64,000 nucleotides of DNA from Macrothele yani (GCA_039090855.1 CM077023.1:83737127-83801126); one strand, 5' to 3'. Shown: positions 43,884 through 56,412, counted from the stretch's first letter. The notes: generated from the sequence alone by a model not told the origin. Numbers and translations are program-made.

Positions 43884-43896
43884 CAGTGGCGTAACT
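43884..43896 (+). repeat. Orphan hAT-like terminus
   Basis: cagtggcgtaact matches the ends of the two neighbouring hAT-type elements, but no facing end was found nearby. It probably marks a truncated copy. Confidence 0.5.
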
Positions 43897-43948
43897 ACTA
43901 TTAAGTCCAGTTCAGCGATGCTTGAGGACTCACGACGTTCGAAGCAGT

Positions 43949-45677
43949 CAGTGGCGTACCGGAAAAACTCGAGGCCCTCCGCAAAAAGTGTTTTCCAGGC
44001 CCTTTTGCGAAAATTCATTAGCTTTCAATTACTCAAATTTTCAACTTCCATATTATTAACTAGGCTTTACGGGTGTTTTAATAAATCAAATTCTTTGAAA
44101 TCTATGAGTAGTTTTCGTAAAATCAAAATGATTTCACTTTATTGCGTGAAACACAAATGTGTACGTTATAATTAAATTGATTGCCCTGGTTACAGATACA
44201 AATTACTTCAAAATGCTTACGTCAAAGTTAATCATAACGTGCAAAATTTATTATTTTAAAGAACTAAGGTCTGTGTTTTGAAATGCCTCACGATTGCACA
44301 CACAAAACATGCAACTGCCCTGTGACAGTGTCTATAATGACTTTTTCGATTTATACCAAATGTCACAACATAAATCAGCAAATAACTAAGTAACGATTAA
44401 GAACTGTAGCACAAAAAACGTAAAACTGCTTAAATTATTTACTACGGAATATAAAAAAACATACGTAACTTAATGCCACAATGTTTTGCACATTCTGTTA
44501 TACAAAAAATGACATAGGTCTCTGATTTTTCGCTCCGCGAAGAACACCTTTTAGTTCATTATATTCGGAAGGATGCATAGTTATGTGCAAAGAACTGCAG
44601 TGCAGGGCCGGATTAAGACCTTAGTGGGCCCCTAGGCTAAACCATTTGAGTGGGCTCCAAGGCTAACACATCTGAGCGGGCCCCCGAAGAACTTATGACG
44701 AATTATTATGAAGTCCGTTAAAACACAGAATGTAACTACTAAATCATCTGCAAAGTTTTCATAATAAGTCACTGTATATTTTCAGTGTTCTCACATGAAC
44801 ATAAGTTAAAAGCATAAGATTCCTAGATTTTGTCTTGGATTTTCTAATGATTTAGCATTGCATACTTTTCTTAGTGCATCTTTTTCGTTATGCAAAGTGA
44901 AGCTACAGGGGACTTGTACCATTAACGGTTCAAAGTGCAAACTGGGAGGTGTGGCTGAATGGTAGTGAAAAAGCTGAAACTGTCTCGCCCATCCCGTTGT
45001 ACACAGTGATATAAAACTTTTACCCTTGGCGAGTCACCGCCTTGAAATCTGTGCATCTTCCAGCCTTTGTTCCTGACCACGTAGAAATCACATGAGGCAA
45101 AAGTAAAACTATTCCATAAACCTCTCTCTCTCTGTGTCTATCTATTATTTGCCCATGCATGCCTCCTAGGCCTTTGGTCATAGTGGGCCTAAAGGCTATA
45201 GCCCCTATAGACACCCCCTTAATCCGGCCCTGCTGCAGTACATAACACCTTATCCTCATTGGTATAAAAATTCTGCTCATTGAACTGATATTTTTTCATA
45301 TTCTCTTGTTAACACACCTGCATAGAAACTATTGCAAAGGCTGTGAACTTTTGAAGCCCCTTGTAACAGGAAGGGCTTTTACAAGGGGCCTCGTGTTCTT
45401 TTGAATAGCTGCTTTCCCGTCATCCAGTTTTTATGAACTAAAACAGCGAAAATGATTTCTAAAGATTTTACGAATTTACTGAAAAAAAAAAAAATGCTTT
45501 TCTTCTTAAAACTCCATTCAAAGCTGCCTTAATTGTTGGCTGTTTCTTTAACCAGTTTGATACGGAGTTTCCGCAAAACATTTCAAAAATCTTTTTGCTC
45601 AGGCTAGAGGCCCTTTTAACCATGAGACCCCCCCTCCCCGAACTGCGGGCGTTGCGGGGGCTATCAGTACGCCCCTG
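43949..45677 (+). repeat. Dispersed repeat B (hAT-like), copy 2, with an insertion
   Basis: The left end is cagtggcgtacc and the right end in reverse caggggcgtactg. It aligns in order with 35165-36083 but is split by a 630-bp hAT-type element (44603-45232). Without the insertion it is about 1.1 kb. I found no convincing 8-bp duplication at its outer ends. The plus open frame 43918-44175 overlaps its left end and has no motif. Confidence 0.7.
44603..45232. mobile_element. hAT-type non-autonomous element, 630 bp, nested
   Basis: Both ends read cagggccggattaag (left direct, right in reverse), the well-known hAT-type terminus. An 8-bp duplication with one mismatch flanks it: ctgcagtg (44595-44602) and ctgcagta (45233-45240). 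No transposase inside. It is younger than dispersed repeat B copy 2. Confidence 0.92.
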
Positions 45678-45832
45678 GTTGGAGGGCCCACAGAAGATTA
45701 AGAAAATAAAATTCTAACTCAAATCCACCTAGAAAAACAACAGATGAGAGATGCAGAGGGACAAAAAAAAAAAAAAAAATACTGTAAACGGAAGGCTGGA
45801 TGGAGAGAGAAAAGCTCTTTTCAGTTCGCTCG

Positions 45833-46052
45833 GCCGCCCCGGTGGCGCAGTGGTCTAAGCGATGGCCTCTGATCATTCGTCCGAAAGGGGTCCGGGTTCG
45901 AATCCCGGTGAGGCATGGATGTTGTGCTTGTCTTACGGCACTGGTTCTCTCCCTTCCCTGGAACCAGTGACCCTAAATTAGGGACGGGCGACTGCTTATA
46001 GCCCATTGAGTTGCTCACGGTGGTCGTTAAACCTCAAAAACAACAACAACAA
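45833..46052 (+). mobile_element. tRNA-derived SINE, best-preserved copy, 11-bp target duplication
   Basis: It begins ccgccccggtggcgcagtgg, has A box tggcgcagtgg and B box gggttcgaatcccgg, then the family body (ggaaccagtgaccctaaatt, cgactgcttatagcccattg) and a tail of caa repeats. cagttcgctcg is on both sides (45822-45832 and 46053-46063). The tRNA-like head with intact pol III boxes makes this the reference copy for the family in this window. Confidence 0.95.
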
Positions 46053-46135
46053 CAGTTCGCTCGTCTGCTATTGTGTCAGCAGTGCAGGGGACGTCATTGG
46101 CATGATGCCAAACATGGATTTCAGATATAAAAGAG

Positions 46136-46560
46136 TTGAAGACGCACTCAGTGTTGCACAGAATTTCAGACATATGTATGGCACAAATTCGCAGAATTGT
46201 CAATAAAAAGAGTTTAACACTTTGTCATGTAGTTACACAGACGTCTATACAGCACTTATTTTATATTCTTACACTATCTGTTGAAGTAGCTGTTTCTGAA
46301 AGATTATTCAGCAGGCTGAAAATAATCAAAAATTATTTGTGAAATGTAATTTGTCAGGAACGACTGAAATATCATTCACTTTAATTGCCAATGAAGTTCC
46401 AGAATCAAATATGACACTTGTAGCTTCTTAGCCCATCGTGGCTCTTGTGGCAATAAACTCCAATCAACCAACCATGCTAAACAAGAAGTGGAAAAATTAA
46501 GTGCTGAAGATTTAATTAGACTTTATGAATACAAAAGTAGCAAGAAAGATTTTTTACTTG
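46136..46560 (+). pseudogene. hAT transposase C-terminal fragment
   Basis: The plus strand reads ILTLSVEVAVSERLFSRLKI then IKNYL and a stop, followed by VICQERLKYHSL. This is the hATC dimerisation block (consensus V-x-A-S-x-E-R-S-F-S-x-L-K-x-I-K-N-Y-L). Upstream 46080-46240 may be more of the same gene but is too decayed to confirm. A further AEDLIRLYEYKSSKKDFLL segment lies at about 46500-46560. Not the same copy as the relic at 734-3900. Confidence 0.75.
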
Positions 46561-46569
46561 AAAAACTGT

Positions 46570-48283
46570 AATCCATCTATGTAAAATCATATAAGAATTT
46601 CTTTTAATGAAATAAATTCGACTGATAAGAGAAGTACTTAATATGATAATATGAAATAAATGTTTTTACAGGTTAAAATATTTGTGTTTTTATTTTTATT
46701 ATCTTCGTTAGTTTTTTTAAATACAGCAGAAGCGAATGTGGCTTTTTTTATATAATTTTGCTGAATGGCGAAAAATTATAGTTACAGCTCAGATTTGTCT
46801 GTCTGTAAAAATGTTCATATTTTTCAGTTTATCGGAAAAGGTATTCATTAATTTACTAGTGAACGTAAAATGAGTGTTCTACAGCTAAATAAAAAGCTTG
46901 TTCTTTAGAATGCCGGCTTGCATGAGCTGTGCTTTTCAGAAAGGATAAAAAGGCAGGAAAAAGCAGATACTTTTTCCTACCTCTTCATTCTTTTTGAAAA
47001 GCGCATCCCATGCAAGTCTTCAAAAACTCTGTGGAATTAATTCTGATTTGTAAGCTTTTTTTTCAATGCTAAATTTCACGAAACACACAATTATGCTTCA
47101 GAGCTAGACTTATGCTCTTTCAGACTCATACATCGTTGATTCGATCACAAAATTTATAAACTGTGCTTTAACTGAAAAAATTAGAAATTAATCTTCTCAA
47201 CAGCCATCTCATTCTAAGAAGACGCGATCTTGGTGTCGTGAAGATAAAAAAAAACAGTTCCGAAATGTAAAAATGTATTTAGGGGAAAAATACCGAAAGG
47301 TCTATCTTCATGAGATTAAAAACAACGTCGTTTTTCTAACAGAGATAGGAACAAATCAGGCAACAGCTGGCGTATTTTCCTATTTTCAAGAAGTGGGCAT
47401 TTTTCTGTGGGCAATATTTTTGCAGGCATTTTTTCCGTAAGCGTTCTTTCTTCATACCGCTCTAACAACGTTAAAAATTCGTTTTGTTTCACATACGAAC
47501 AGTATATATAGCTACTGTACATGAAGCAAGTTAACGGACTAATAATAATATTCCAAACAATAATATTTCGTATCTTTCCTTCTTCTTTCTTTTTTCTTAT
47601 TTAACTGAACAGATAGCCCTAATATGCAAATGATTAATAAATGAGGGCATTTTACACAATGAAGAGTCGTTAGATATCAAAGGCGGAGGAAAACAATTGA
47701 AACCGTAAAAAAATTCTGAATAAATCTACATTATAAATGCACTAAAATGTATTTTGAGACAATTTCATTTTTATGATGCCTTCACAGAGATGAATTAAAA
47801 ATCTGCGTTTATGGTCAAACATGAAAAAAAAAAAAAAAAAAAGTTTACTGAGGGAAACTACAGAATTCTATGAGTAGATTTTTTTAACTTTGTAATCACG
47901 TTTCTCGTTTACTGATAACAAAATTCTTTCTTGAAGTTTTATTTTTCCTAAAATTGTATCTGTCAATTTATTTAAAGTCTAGTTATTTTTTGTAATTGCG
48001 TCTGTCGGTTATTTACGTGCTAAAGGTTACCTATAGATATATACAGGCTTCTTGTAAGTTTGACATAATTAAAATAGTTTTAAAATTGCACTACTGAATT
48101 AAACAAATTGCTTTGTTGTTCAAATTTCCCCGAGGGCAAAATAAATTAAAATTTTTAAAAAGGTCCCACACGTTTGGTGCGTCAGTTTTTTATCCTTAAA
48201 CATTTGCTTGATTGCTTACCACTTCCCAAATATACAGCTTATTAAAATTCTCAAAAGAGAATAGAAATCCAAGTGGTTTCCAC
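46570..48283. other. Unassigned A+T-rich stretch
   Basis: No gene recognised. The minus open frame at 47316-47522 has no motif. A 19-base A run lies near 47824. Could be intergenic or intronic. Confidence 0.45.
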
Positions 48284-48402
48284 TAGCTCTCTCCCTTCCC
48301 TGGAACCAGTGCCCCTAAATTATGGACGGGCGACTGCTTATAGACCATGGAGTTGCTCACGGTGGTCAATTAAGCCTCTAATAAAAAAACAAACAAACAG
48401 AG
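48284..48402 (+). mobile_element. tRNA-derived SINE, 5'-truncated
   Basis: It begins in the body (ctctcccttccctggaacca), continues cgactgcttatagaccatgg and ttgctcacggtggtc, and ends in aaaaaaacaaacaaac. The tRNA-like head is missing. Confidence 0.88.
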
Positions 48403-48417
48403 TGTTCGTTTGACGGT

Positions 48418-48620
48418 TTGGGGCAATGACCACCATGAGCAATTTTGAGGGTTATAAGCAGTCATCTGTCCCTAATTTAGAGCCGTTGAACCCAGGGAAG
48501 AGACAGAACAAGCACCATATGAAAAGCGTATCATCCAGGCCTAGTTCGGGACTCAAACCCGGGCCTATCTCGGGCGAACGGTCGGAAGTTAGCGCCTCTG
48601 ACCTCTCGGCCACCGGGGCA
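48418..48620 (-). mobile_element. tRNA-derived SINE, diverged
   Basis: In the minus reading: head gccccggtggccgagaggtc, B box gggtttgagtcccga, then body tataaccctcaaaattgctc. It lies tail to tail with the truncated SINE at 48284-48402. The head wording resembles the fragment at 24484 more than the 45833 copy, so it may be a subfamily. Confidence 0.83.
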
Positions 48621-50280
48621 GGGCACACATATGTGCATAGTCAGTGCTCAGCTTAGGCAGGAAACTTACTGTGTATCTCCACGCTAATTACAATTAAGGT
48701 GCTGAAAAATCTGTGCGTTGGTTCCTGCCCGCTTATCCAGAAACACCTGAAAAACAAAAATGACCGTTTCGGAAACACTGGACGATGTCCAATGGAAGAA
48801 AATTTTACAGTTTGGAAAGCTTTCGTGAAATTTATTCTAGGCTTCGTTCGACATGCTACCCGGGCGAAAGGTAATTCTATTTTTAATCGAGTAAACTTTT
48901 TTTTCTTTTGGCCATGATGTGTATCTACTAATAATGCTTAAGTTCCTTTATTTGCTAAACGATATTATACAACCAAAGAGGCAATTTTAGGCGACATAGC
49001 AAACTTCAGTTTATGCTGTTTCTAAAGTTCGCTGAATGTACTTAAATATTTGATTTCATAATGCGTACCTTTAAAATGATTTGGCGTATTCCTTTTAATT
49101 AATAATAAAAAAATCCATCTGTACCAATTTTTATGCGATTCATGAAAAGGAATACCTCGAATAGTAGTAAATACGTGTTAATCTGGAAATGGTTCAGCTG
49201 AAGATGTTAGCTGAATTTCAACAAGATTTACTACTGTCTCAAGCATTACATTATTTATATCCAATGATATATTAATAAAAACTCATGAGCCCTTTACAGA
49301 CGATAGAGCGAGTAACCCAAAATAAACTGCTGGTGTAACCGTCCCAAATTTAAAATTACCTGTATATATAATTTTTCCTCATACCTCATCGTCCGGTTTT
49401 CAATCACAATTTTTGTCTGCCTTGATATTAAGGAGAACGCCATTTCCGGAAAAAAAAAAAGTTAGTAAAATAGGCTGCAGAAATAATGCGGTTTTTCCAC
49501 GAACACGTGTTAACTGCCTGTGCATTTACATTTATTGAAAAATTAAAACATTTTGTTAAAGATATGCTCTCTCAGGATGCTTACTTAAATATGAATATGG
49601 GGAAATTTTGCTTATCATGCTTTTCTACAGGTTCTATAAAAAAAAACAGCATTACAAGAAATGCGATACAACTAAGTGAATCTGGCTTATTTTCATATCA
49701 ATACAACGCTACTTTCTTAAGAATGGAATCATACGTAAGTTACGTTATTTATGATTATAAATTGTTAAATGTAATGCTTTTAATTCATCGTTCTACACGT
49801 CGTTAAAGCCCACTGGAAACTAAATTTGTAATTTTTTTTCTTCGCGTTTTCGAATTAGAGTTTTAAAACTATACGAAATGATCATGTGCAGCCCTATAAT
49901 ATTCTTTAAAACCTGAAATTATTTAAATTATTTAAGGATTAGTAGCTGATTCACTACCATTAAAATAAAAATAAGTAGTCGAAAAACCGAGTCGTAAAAG
50001 CCCTGTGCAGATTTCTGGCATTTCTTTTATTGATTTACATCTCTAATCAGCAAAAGTGACCAATTTTGTTTCGACTTAAATTCTGTAAGATGCTTCGGTT
50101 CTTTATTTACTGACTGACAGATCGGCTGAATTGCTGACAGGTAAATAAATGCAAAATGAATGTGAACCACGAAAGCCGAAAAAAAAAAAAAAAACCCGTA
50201 AATTTATATGTATACACACTGCACTGAATTAGAGAATAAACCTTATTGCTCTACGACCATCACATCGCCTCAGATTTATG
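48621..50280. other. Unassigned stretch
   Basis: The plus open frame 48699-48917 is less A+T-rich to about 48875, then a gcgaaag-gtaatt site resembles a splice donor. It could be an exon, but no domain was recognised. The plus frame 49486-49806 also shows no motif. The remainder is A+T-rich. Confidence 0.35.
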
Positions 50281-50384
50281 AACTCCTAAACGACACGCTC
50301 AACTCAGCCATAAAACCAGCGATAAGTGATCATCAAACGCCGCAGCCGTAGCGGGAGAGCCGGCAGACAAAAAAAAATCTCAAA

Positions 50385-50482
50385 ATGGCCGTCGCTGTAA
50401 ACACTGAGACGCCATGTTGCTCAGGAGCCAATCGGCTGACCGTATTCGTTGACTTTGACAACTGTCCTAACGGACAAAGCGG
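50385..50482 (+). CDS. Candidate first coding exon of an unknown host gene
   Basis: The ATG at 50385 has a caaaATGG context and opens MAVAVNTETPCCSGANRLTV, then FVDFDNCPNGQS. The frame is open to gcg-gg at 50482, where gtaagg (50483-50488) is a good splice donor; without splicing the next codon is TAA. The area 50300-50490 is unusually rich in CpG for this window and has a CCAAT box (50433-50437) downstream of the ATG. Segments aaaatggccg and gccatgttg resemble YY1 sites, which often mark promoters. I do not recognise the protein. A chance CpG-rich patch is the main alternative. Confidence 0.3.
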
Positions 50483-50489
50483 GTAAGGA

Positions 50490-50837
50490 AAAAAAAATTA
50501 AAAAAATGCTTGAGACGGCAAATCTCCGTAACTAATCTTATACAACTTTTTTTTCGCATTCGTGATTGCCATCGGCGAAATTATAGAAAATAAGACCAGA
50601 TTATCGTTAATAGCTGGCTTTCCATCGAATACTTTTGAAGAAGATTAATTTTTGATTCTGTCGCTGTCACACACACCATGGGATCAGGAAAGGAAGCAAC
50701 CTGTAGCAGTTATCAGTAAGTAATTTTCTCTGGTCTGGGTGTAGTGTCTGTTGAGATTCCACAAATAGATACAATATTTATCGTGAAGAGGATATTTTAT
50801 AACAGTCAAACGAACGCGAAATAAAAAAAGAAGAGAG

Positions 50838-50876
<39 letters not shown>

Positions 50877-51882
50877 AGAAAGACACAGAGAGGAGAAAAA
50901 AATAACAACTAAAGAATGAATAATGTAAATTTGTTGGACTAACTTTCTCATGAGCATGCTTTCAATGAGAAAGCGAGACATGGAATGAAAATATAAAAAA
51001 AAAAAAGAAAAGTAAATTTGTTTCTTGAATATTTTTGTCACATTTTTGGTGCAATTAAGCAGCGCAGCAATGGTTTTATTGGGGTAAATTCATTACATTA
51101 CAAACTAAATATTTTTGATACCAAATCTAAAAAAAACATGCTTATTAAAATGATACTTAACTTGAAAATAGTGTTTGATTTATACACAAGATATTAAAGA
51201 AACTTTCTAGAAGTTTATAAATGCTTTAAATAATCGATGAACAGATGTAATTAAAAAGAGCCAGCGTTTTTGCTAAAATACACTAGATTGCAGGTAATAC
51301 TTCTGGTTTATCAATTTTGAAAGTGCAATATTTTTACATGGAATAATTTAAAAGTACTAAAATTGTAATATGTTGTAAGCAGTTGTTTGTTTTATAATTT
51401 TATGCTCACATATAATTACGTCATTCTTTAACAGCTTTACAAGTATTTTTGTATTTGTCGGTATCAAGTACTGCTTTATCCATTTAACTTTGAATACCGA
51501 AGTGCACCAATACACAATGTTCAATAAATGGTAAAATGCATTGGTTTTCCACATGTAGCAACATCAATATATTTATGTTGCATCTGTTTTGAACATTTGC
51601 ATATGAATAATAATTTAGTGTGGGAGAATTTGTTTTTAATACGAGTTTGTATGTATGTGTATATTTGTGTGCACAGTACTATTTATGCTCATACGCGTGT
51701 GTGTATGCATTAGTTTTAGTGCATGCATATACAGTCCAAAATGTGAACAGCCCAGGGTGCATGGAATTGGTATTTTGATTTCAGAGAGCAAGAGTGAGAA
51801 GCTGGAGCAGAGAATGCCGTTGGACTGTGCTGGACCGATATTTGTATTCAATAAGGTATGTCATGTGCGTAATGTTCTAAAT
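50490..51882. other. Unassigned stretch with (GA)n
   Basis: If the exon at 50385 is real this would be its intron. A (GA)n run of 28 bp is at 50843-50870; the open frames on the minus strand there are translations of it. A (GT/TGTATG)-rich stretch lies at 51650-51710. No gene recognised. Confidence 0.45.
50843..50870. repeat. (GA)14 microsatellite
   Basis: Uninterrupted ga dinucleotides in a purine-rich stretch. Confidence 0.95.
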
Positions 51883-53031
51883 CAGGGGTCTAAAACTCAG
51901 TCCTTTTGAAGGGCCACTTTCCAGTTTTTAAGGAACTTAGGGGGACCGCATGAATATTAATAAATTTCTTATGAATAAATATCAACTTTACAAAACTACT
52001 CCAATGGCTTGGCACTAGAGTGGAATATTATTTCTAATTATCGGTAAATAGTAAAAACAAATGCTTCATCAATCGCTGAAAACAATCAATTTTGCGTAAC
52101 AATTATTTTCACTTAAATCTTAAAACAATCACATTTTACCAACTGAACAAGGTATACGGTGCAGAAAGTATGACATGTTCTGAGCAGGAACTTGATCTCG
52201 CTTTTGTGTCACTAACTTATCGATATTTGGAATAATGTCCTTTGAACATGCTATTTTTAGAAGGGAGCATGAGTGACTGTTACTTAACCTATTCCCTTCA
52301 AGACATTTTACTCTTGAAAGCAACTGTTTACATGAGTATGGTGTTCCGAATATTCACAGAACCCGTGCAGCTAGGTTATGAATGTTTATGTACTTGTCTT
52401 TTGAAACTAACTTGTAGATTGCAACTGTTGATTTTTTCTTTTAGGAAATAATCATACTGAAGGTCTATTAATTTAAGCTGAAGTTCTTCAGGGGTGTTGT
52501 CAGCATTATAGGAAAATGGAGACTTGAACATATTGAAAATGTTTTTCATGTCTTTGAAATATTCAAACCGCCTGTTAAAATCCCTTTTAGTGGAAAATTC
52601 ACCAATTCTTTATTCTTCAGCTGAAACTTTTAAAGTGGAAAAGTGAACAAGATTTCCTGCAGTGGGTTGAGCTTCCCAAAGCTGAAGTTTCCTCTGAAAT
52701 GCGCTAACATTATCAATAATATCAGTGACTAGCTGATTTTGGCCTTAAAGTTTGATATTCAAATCGTTTAAATATCCAATTATATCTGCGATGAATGCCA
52801 GATCATGAAACAAACGTCTTGATATTTACTTTCAAGGAAAATCTTTATTTCATCTCTCAAATCCCAAAAACTTGTTACGTATAAAGAGGATGGCTTTGCT
52901 AAGCATTACTATGTGTATATTATATTTAATATATTATAATATACTTGAAAATAGGGTGATTTATTTTTATTTTGTAATCATTAATGCGGAACGCAAAACA
53001 GTTGGCGCCGGCTGCGAGTTTGAGACCACTG
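51883..53031 (-). mobile_element. hAT element, 1149 bp, internally deleted
   Basis: Ends: caggggtctaaaactcag at the left and cagtggtctcaaactcgcag in reverse at the right. A perfect 8-bp duplication, ttctaaat, lies at 51875-51882 and 53032-53039. It encloses part of a hAT transposase on the minus strand. The element is shorter than an autonomous hAT (usually over 2.5 kb), so most of the gene is gone. Confidence 0.93.
52130..52860 (-). pseudogene. hAT transposase fragment, GTF2IRD2/ZBED-like lineage
   Basis: The minus strand reads RLFHDLAFIADIIGYLNDLN, then GQNQLVTDIIDNVSAFQRKL, QLWEAQPTAGNLVHFSTLK, with a stop and shift before FNRRFEYFKDMKNIFNMFKS. This order (DLAFL-DI-LN-LN-LQGK, then F-KL-LW) is that of hAT transposases related to the transposase-derived part of vertebrate GTF2IRD2-type proteins. 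The C-terminal part (52129-52323) is weaker. Catalytic acidic residues of the N-terminal core are not present in this piece. Confidence 0.78.
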
Positions 53032-53039
53032 TTCTAAAT

Positions 53040-54869
53040 TATTTTAGAAAATGCACCAACACTTTTGGGACAATGATATTGATACTAATAACCATTATGA
53101 GTGCAGCTTTTTACGACATGGCAAAAAATTTGAAATTACTCTGAAAACAATTATTTTATTTTCTTATTTCACGCTTAACCAAAACAGGCAGAAATGAAGA
53201 TGGATCTATTGTCACCAGTTTCACGAAAAAAAAGTGATTGCCTTTATTGTGAAAGCTTTATTTTTTCATTGTGATTAAGAAACCCATATTTCATACAAAG
53301 ATTTTATGTTATTTTATGTTATGTTGTATTGTGTTATATTATATTATATTTCTACTAGTGTTCTAAAGTATGTGGTTTTTACATTGATACACGTACCGTT
53401 TACAGAATTAAACGTCAAAACAAAGTATTGTAAAATTGACGACGTTTAAAAATTGTTGACTATTGCATAGATATCTGTTTCCTACATAGAAAATGTTGCA
53501 TGATTAAAAGCAAAAGGGCACTGATACTTCAATTGAAAATCATGTGCATCATAAGCATTTCATGGAGTCTTAATATAATGCACATATATAGTTAACTAAA
53601 CACAGGTATCCCCTTACGAAAGATATGTGTTGCGTATAGGGGATACTCGTATATATCAAGATGGTCTTAGAAATGATAGAGATTCAATTTTGAAGAACTT
53701 TCGTTTTCCTGATTCTACAGATTTTACCATGTACACCATTCTTAGTAAGAGTCAGAGACAAGTACTTAGATACTTAGATAGAAAGCTCACAAAAAAAAAA
53801 AAAAAAAAGAAACTTCAGTTTTAAGTCACAGCAAAAAATCTGTGTGAATCACCTGGTTCTAATGCATCATTGTAAAAATAATTGTTATCATCTGAAAAGG
53901 CATCACTTGTGCGAAAGTATGCTTAATCCTTGCTGTATATATATATATATATATTTCTTCCAAAATATAAGTTAGTGATTCCCTGCATTCTCCTTATTGA
54001 AAGCATCAATAACCCGTAAAAACTTCTGAATTGGCTGTAAACGCACAAATATCTCTTTTTGAGTTGTTTCATTTAGCTGGCTTCATTGTCCTTTGAGAAG
54101 CATGCGGTCTTATGTTTGATAAATTAAACGTTTTCGGCGATTGATTTAAAGAGCATCCTTCGAAATTGAAAATAAAAAATCAACATAATAGAAAAAGTAA
54201 CAAAACGAGCTTTTCTTTGCCTTTTTAAAAATACTACTAAACATTTTCTGTTATCCTACTGAAATTAGGAGTATTTAGGATTTCAAACATGCATTAATTT
54301 CGAGCAGTCAAAAGTTTTCGGTGATTTACTTGTAAATTAAAAACTAATTAATTAATAAAAATTAATTTGTGCGCCAACTCAGGAATACTTAAGTAACATA
54401 GATTAAAAAAAATGAACATATATGCTGATATACAATGATTACACCAATTTTCTTTCAGAAAAGTTGGAAATGAAAGGTAAAAGTTTTCAGAAGAAAGATC
54501 AGAACTTTTCTTTTTCATGAATATATTCTTGACTAATGCTAAAAAATTAAGCTCTTTGTTTTTGTACAAGAGCACTGGCAATTATGGTGCCTTTCTGAAA
54601 TAAAACATTCAAGGAAAAGAAAAGGAAACTTTGCTGGAAAATTTTGAATTACGCAAGGTTGGTGTTCAGCGCCTAAATAAAACAAAAATTACAATAATAT
54701 TAAAACTCGAACAAGCGAGTATATCTTCTCTAAAGAAATATTTTTCCGTTTGCATATCCTCAGTCTCCCCTCTTCCCTTAAAATTAAGCAATGCATCCCC
54801 CCCCCCCTACACATGCATCTATATTAACAAAAAATTTGGGAAATTTTTCGGGGGGAAGGATGCTGGGGG
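53040..54869. other. Unassigned A+T-rich stretch with (TA)n
   Basis: A plus frame 53627-53824 ends in an A run of about 18 (53791-53808), which could be the poly(A) end of an old retrocopy, but no family was recognised. A (TA) run of about 21 bp is at 53935-53955. The minus frame 54348-54581 has no motif. Confidence 0.4.
53935..53955. repeat. (TA)n microsatellite
   Basis: About ten uninterrupted ta dinucleotides. Confidence 0.95.
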
Positions 54870-54915
54870 ATTAAGGACCACCGTAAGAAACTCGATGGGT
54901 TATAAGCAGCGGTAT
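54870..54915 (-). repeat. SINE tail fragment
   Basis: ggaccaccgtaagaaactcg and ggttataagcag match the 3' body of the tRNA-derived SINE. Head and middle are absent. Confidence 0.75.
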
Positions 54916-55799
54916 AGTGCTAACTGAAAAAGTACAGGAACGCGCGGTGCCTTTACGTCCTCAATATCTTTCCCTTTTTATGCCCCTCCCCCATTCTGCC
55001 TCTTCCCTTTTTACTTTCTTATATTTATAGTATTAAAAAGTACAGTGATCGGTCGAAATCAGACTTCCGGATTTACACGTTTTTTTGGCATTCAAGGAAC
55101 AAGATTTCACCATTTTGGTAAGAAAACAATGTTGGGGCCTAAACTGGAGCCGTTTTAGGATGCAAAAACTAAAATCATCCCCATATTATCGAGTAAGATG
55201 TCGTTGAAAGCGGAAACTAATTTAGAGTGTAATGGTGGAAGCCATTTATTACTGGGAGTCTTAGTTCTCTAGATATTTGGATAGGGGCAGTTTGGGTACA
55301 GCACCAGCATTTCAATAGTCCGCCTGAAAAAGCGCGATAGAACAGCTGGGAGATTTATTGCCTTGACGGATTTTTTCCGCCTGTGTTAAACGGCCAAAAT
55401 CTCCAGAGAGAAAAAAATCACGTCTGCTTCCAGCGTAATTAAGGGGTACTTGCAACTGAACTGAGACTAACAACTACACTCATTAATAATGTCTAAATTA
55501 ATTAAATTCCAAATTACAATAATTTCCCCACTGCAATATCCCCACCTCAACCCTCTTAACAACAGTAGATATAGGATTTTCAAGGGATTTCCAAGTGAGA
55601 ATGGATTATCATTCTCAACCTTCAAACAAATACCTTTAATTCTACTAACTGTGCAGTTTTTCTGTTGCATATTTTTATTGGAAAAGAACTATAGGATATT
55701 CGCATTTTAAAGAGGAAACAAATTATGCAGTATAGGGTTAACCGGAACGGGTGCTGGCTAGAAAAAGAAGTACCGGAACTCCGTTCCGGCCTCACTACA
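54916..55799. other. Unassigned stretch
   Basis: No gene recognised. Opposite-strand frames at 55467-55710 overlap and neither has a motif. The sequence at 55740-55790 (accggaacgggtgctggcta, gaagtaccggaactccgttc) is CCGGAAC-rich and partly self-complementary. Confidence 0.4.
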
Positions 55800-55945
55800 C
55801 CACTATTTATAAGCAGTCACCCGTCGCAAATTTAGGGTCACTGGTTCCAGAGAAGGGAGAGAGCGAGTGCCGTAAGTCAAACACCACACCGGGATTCGAG
55901 CCTGAATTCTTCCAGCGCTTGGACCACTGCGTCACCTGAAAAAAT
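55800..55945 (-). mobile_element. tRNA-derived SINE, diverged and shortened
   Basis: In the minus reading it runs gtgacgcagtggtcc (A box region), a B box close to ggctcgaatcccgg, then the body with ggaaccagtgaccctaaatt and gactgcttataaa. About 60 bp shorter than the 45833 copy. Confidence 0.85.
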
Positions 55946-56412
55946 TATATTTTCAAAGTCATATTAAAGGTCGGCAGGTCATTGTCACGTCTTCAAAATA
56001 ATCAACGCAATTAATTTCAGATACTTAAAAGCAATAAAGAAAAAAAACCCCATAAAAATGAAGCCCATGCAGAAGCTATAATTAAATAATAAATCATTCA
56101 ACTCTTAGTCCATTAACTCTACTGCCCACTCGCGTTTTAACTGACAATATGGATTTTATTCACAACACTGACTCTGAAGAACTTTTTAAATTTGGAACTA
56201 AGTGCAGAATCACTCCTGAAATAAGTAAAAATTAGCATCGCCAAGTCTTTTGAACCCTTAAAAAAATAACTTAGGCGAATACATTCTTAAAACTAGTGAT
56301 TTCTTTGAAATCCTACTTACACAGTCCATATTTCTTTTTTATTTTAATGGAGACAACAACTCAGCAATGCAAGCAATTTAAATCTCCGAAAATCAATACA
56401 AATACATTTTTC

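Noticed and set aside
45833..45920. Genuine tRNA gene
   Set aside because: A and B boxes are present, but the sequence continues into the SINE body with a target duplication and recurs many times; it is a SINE head.
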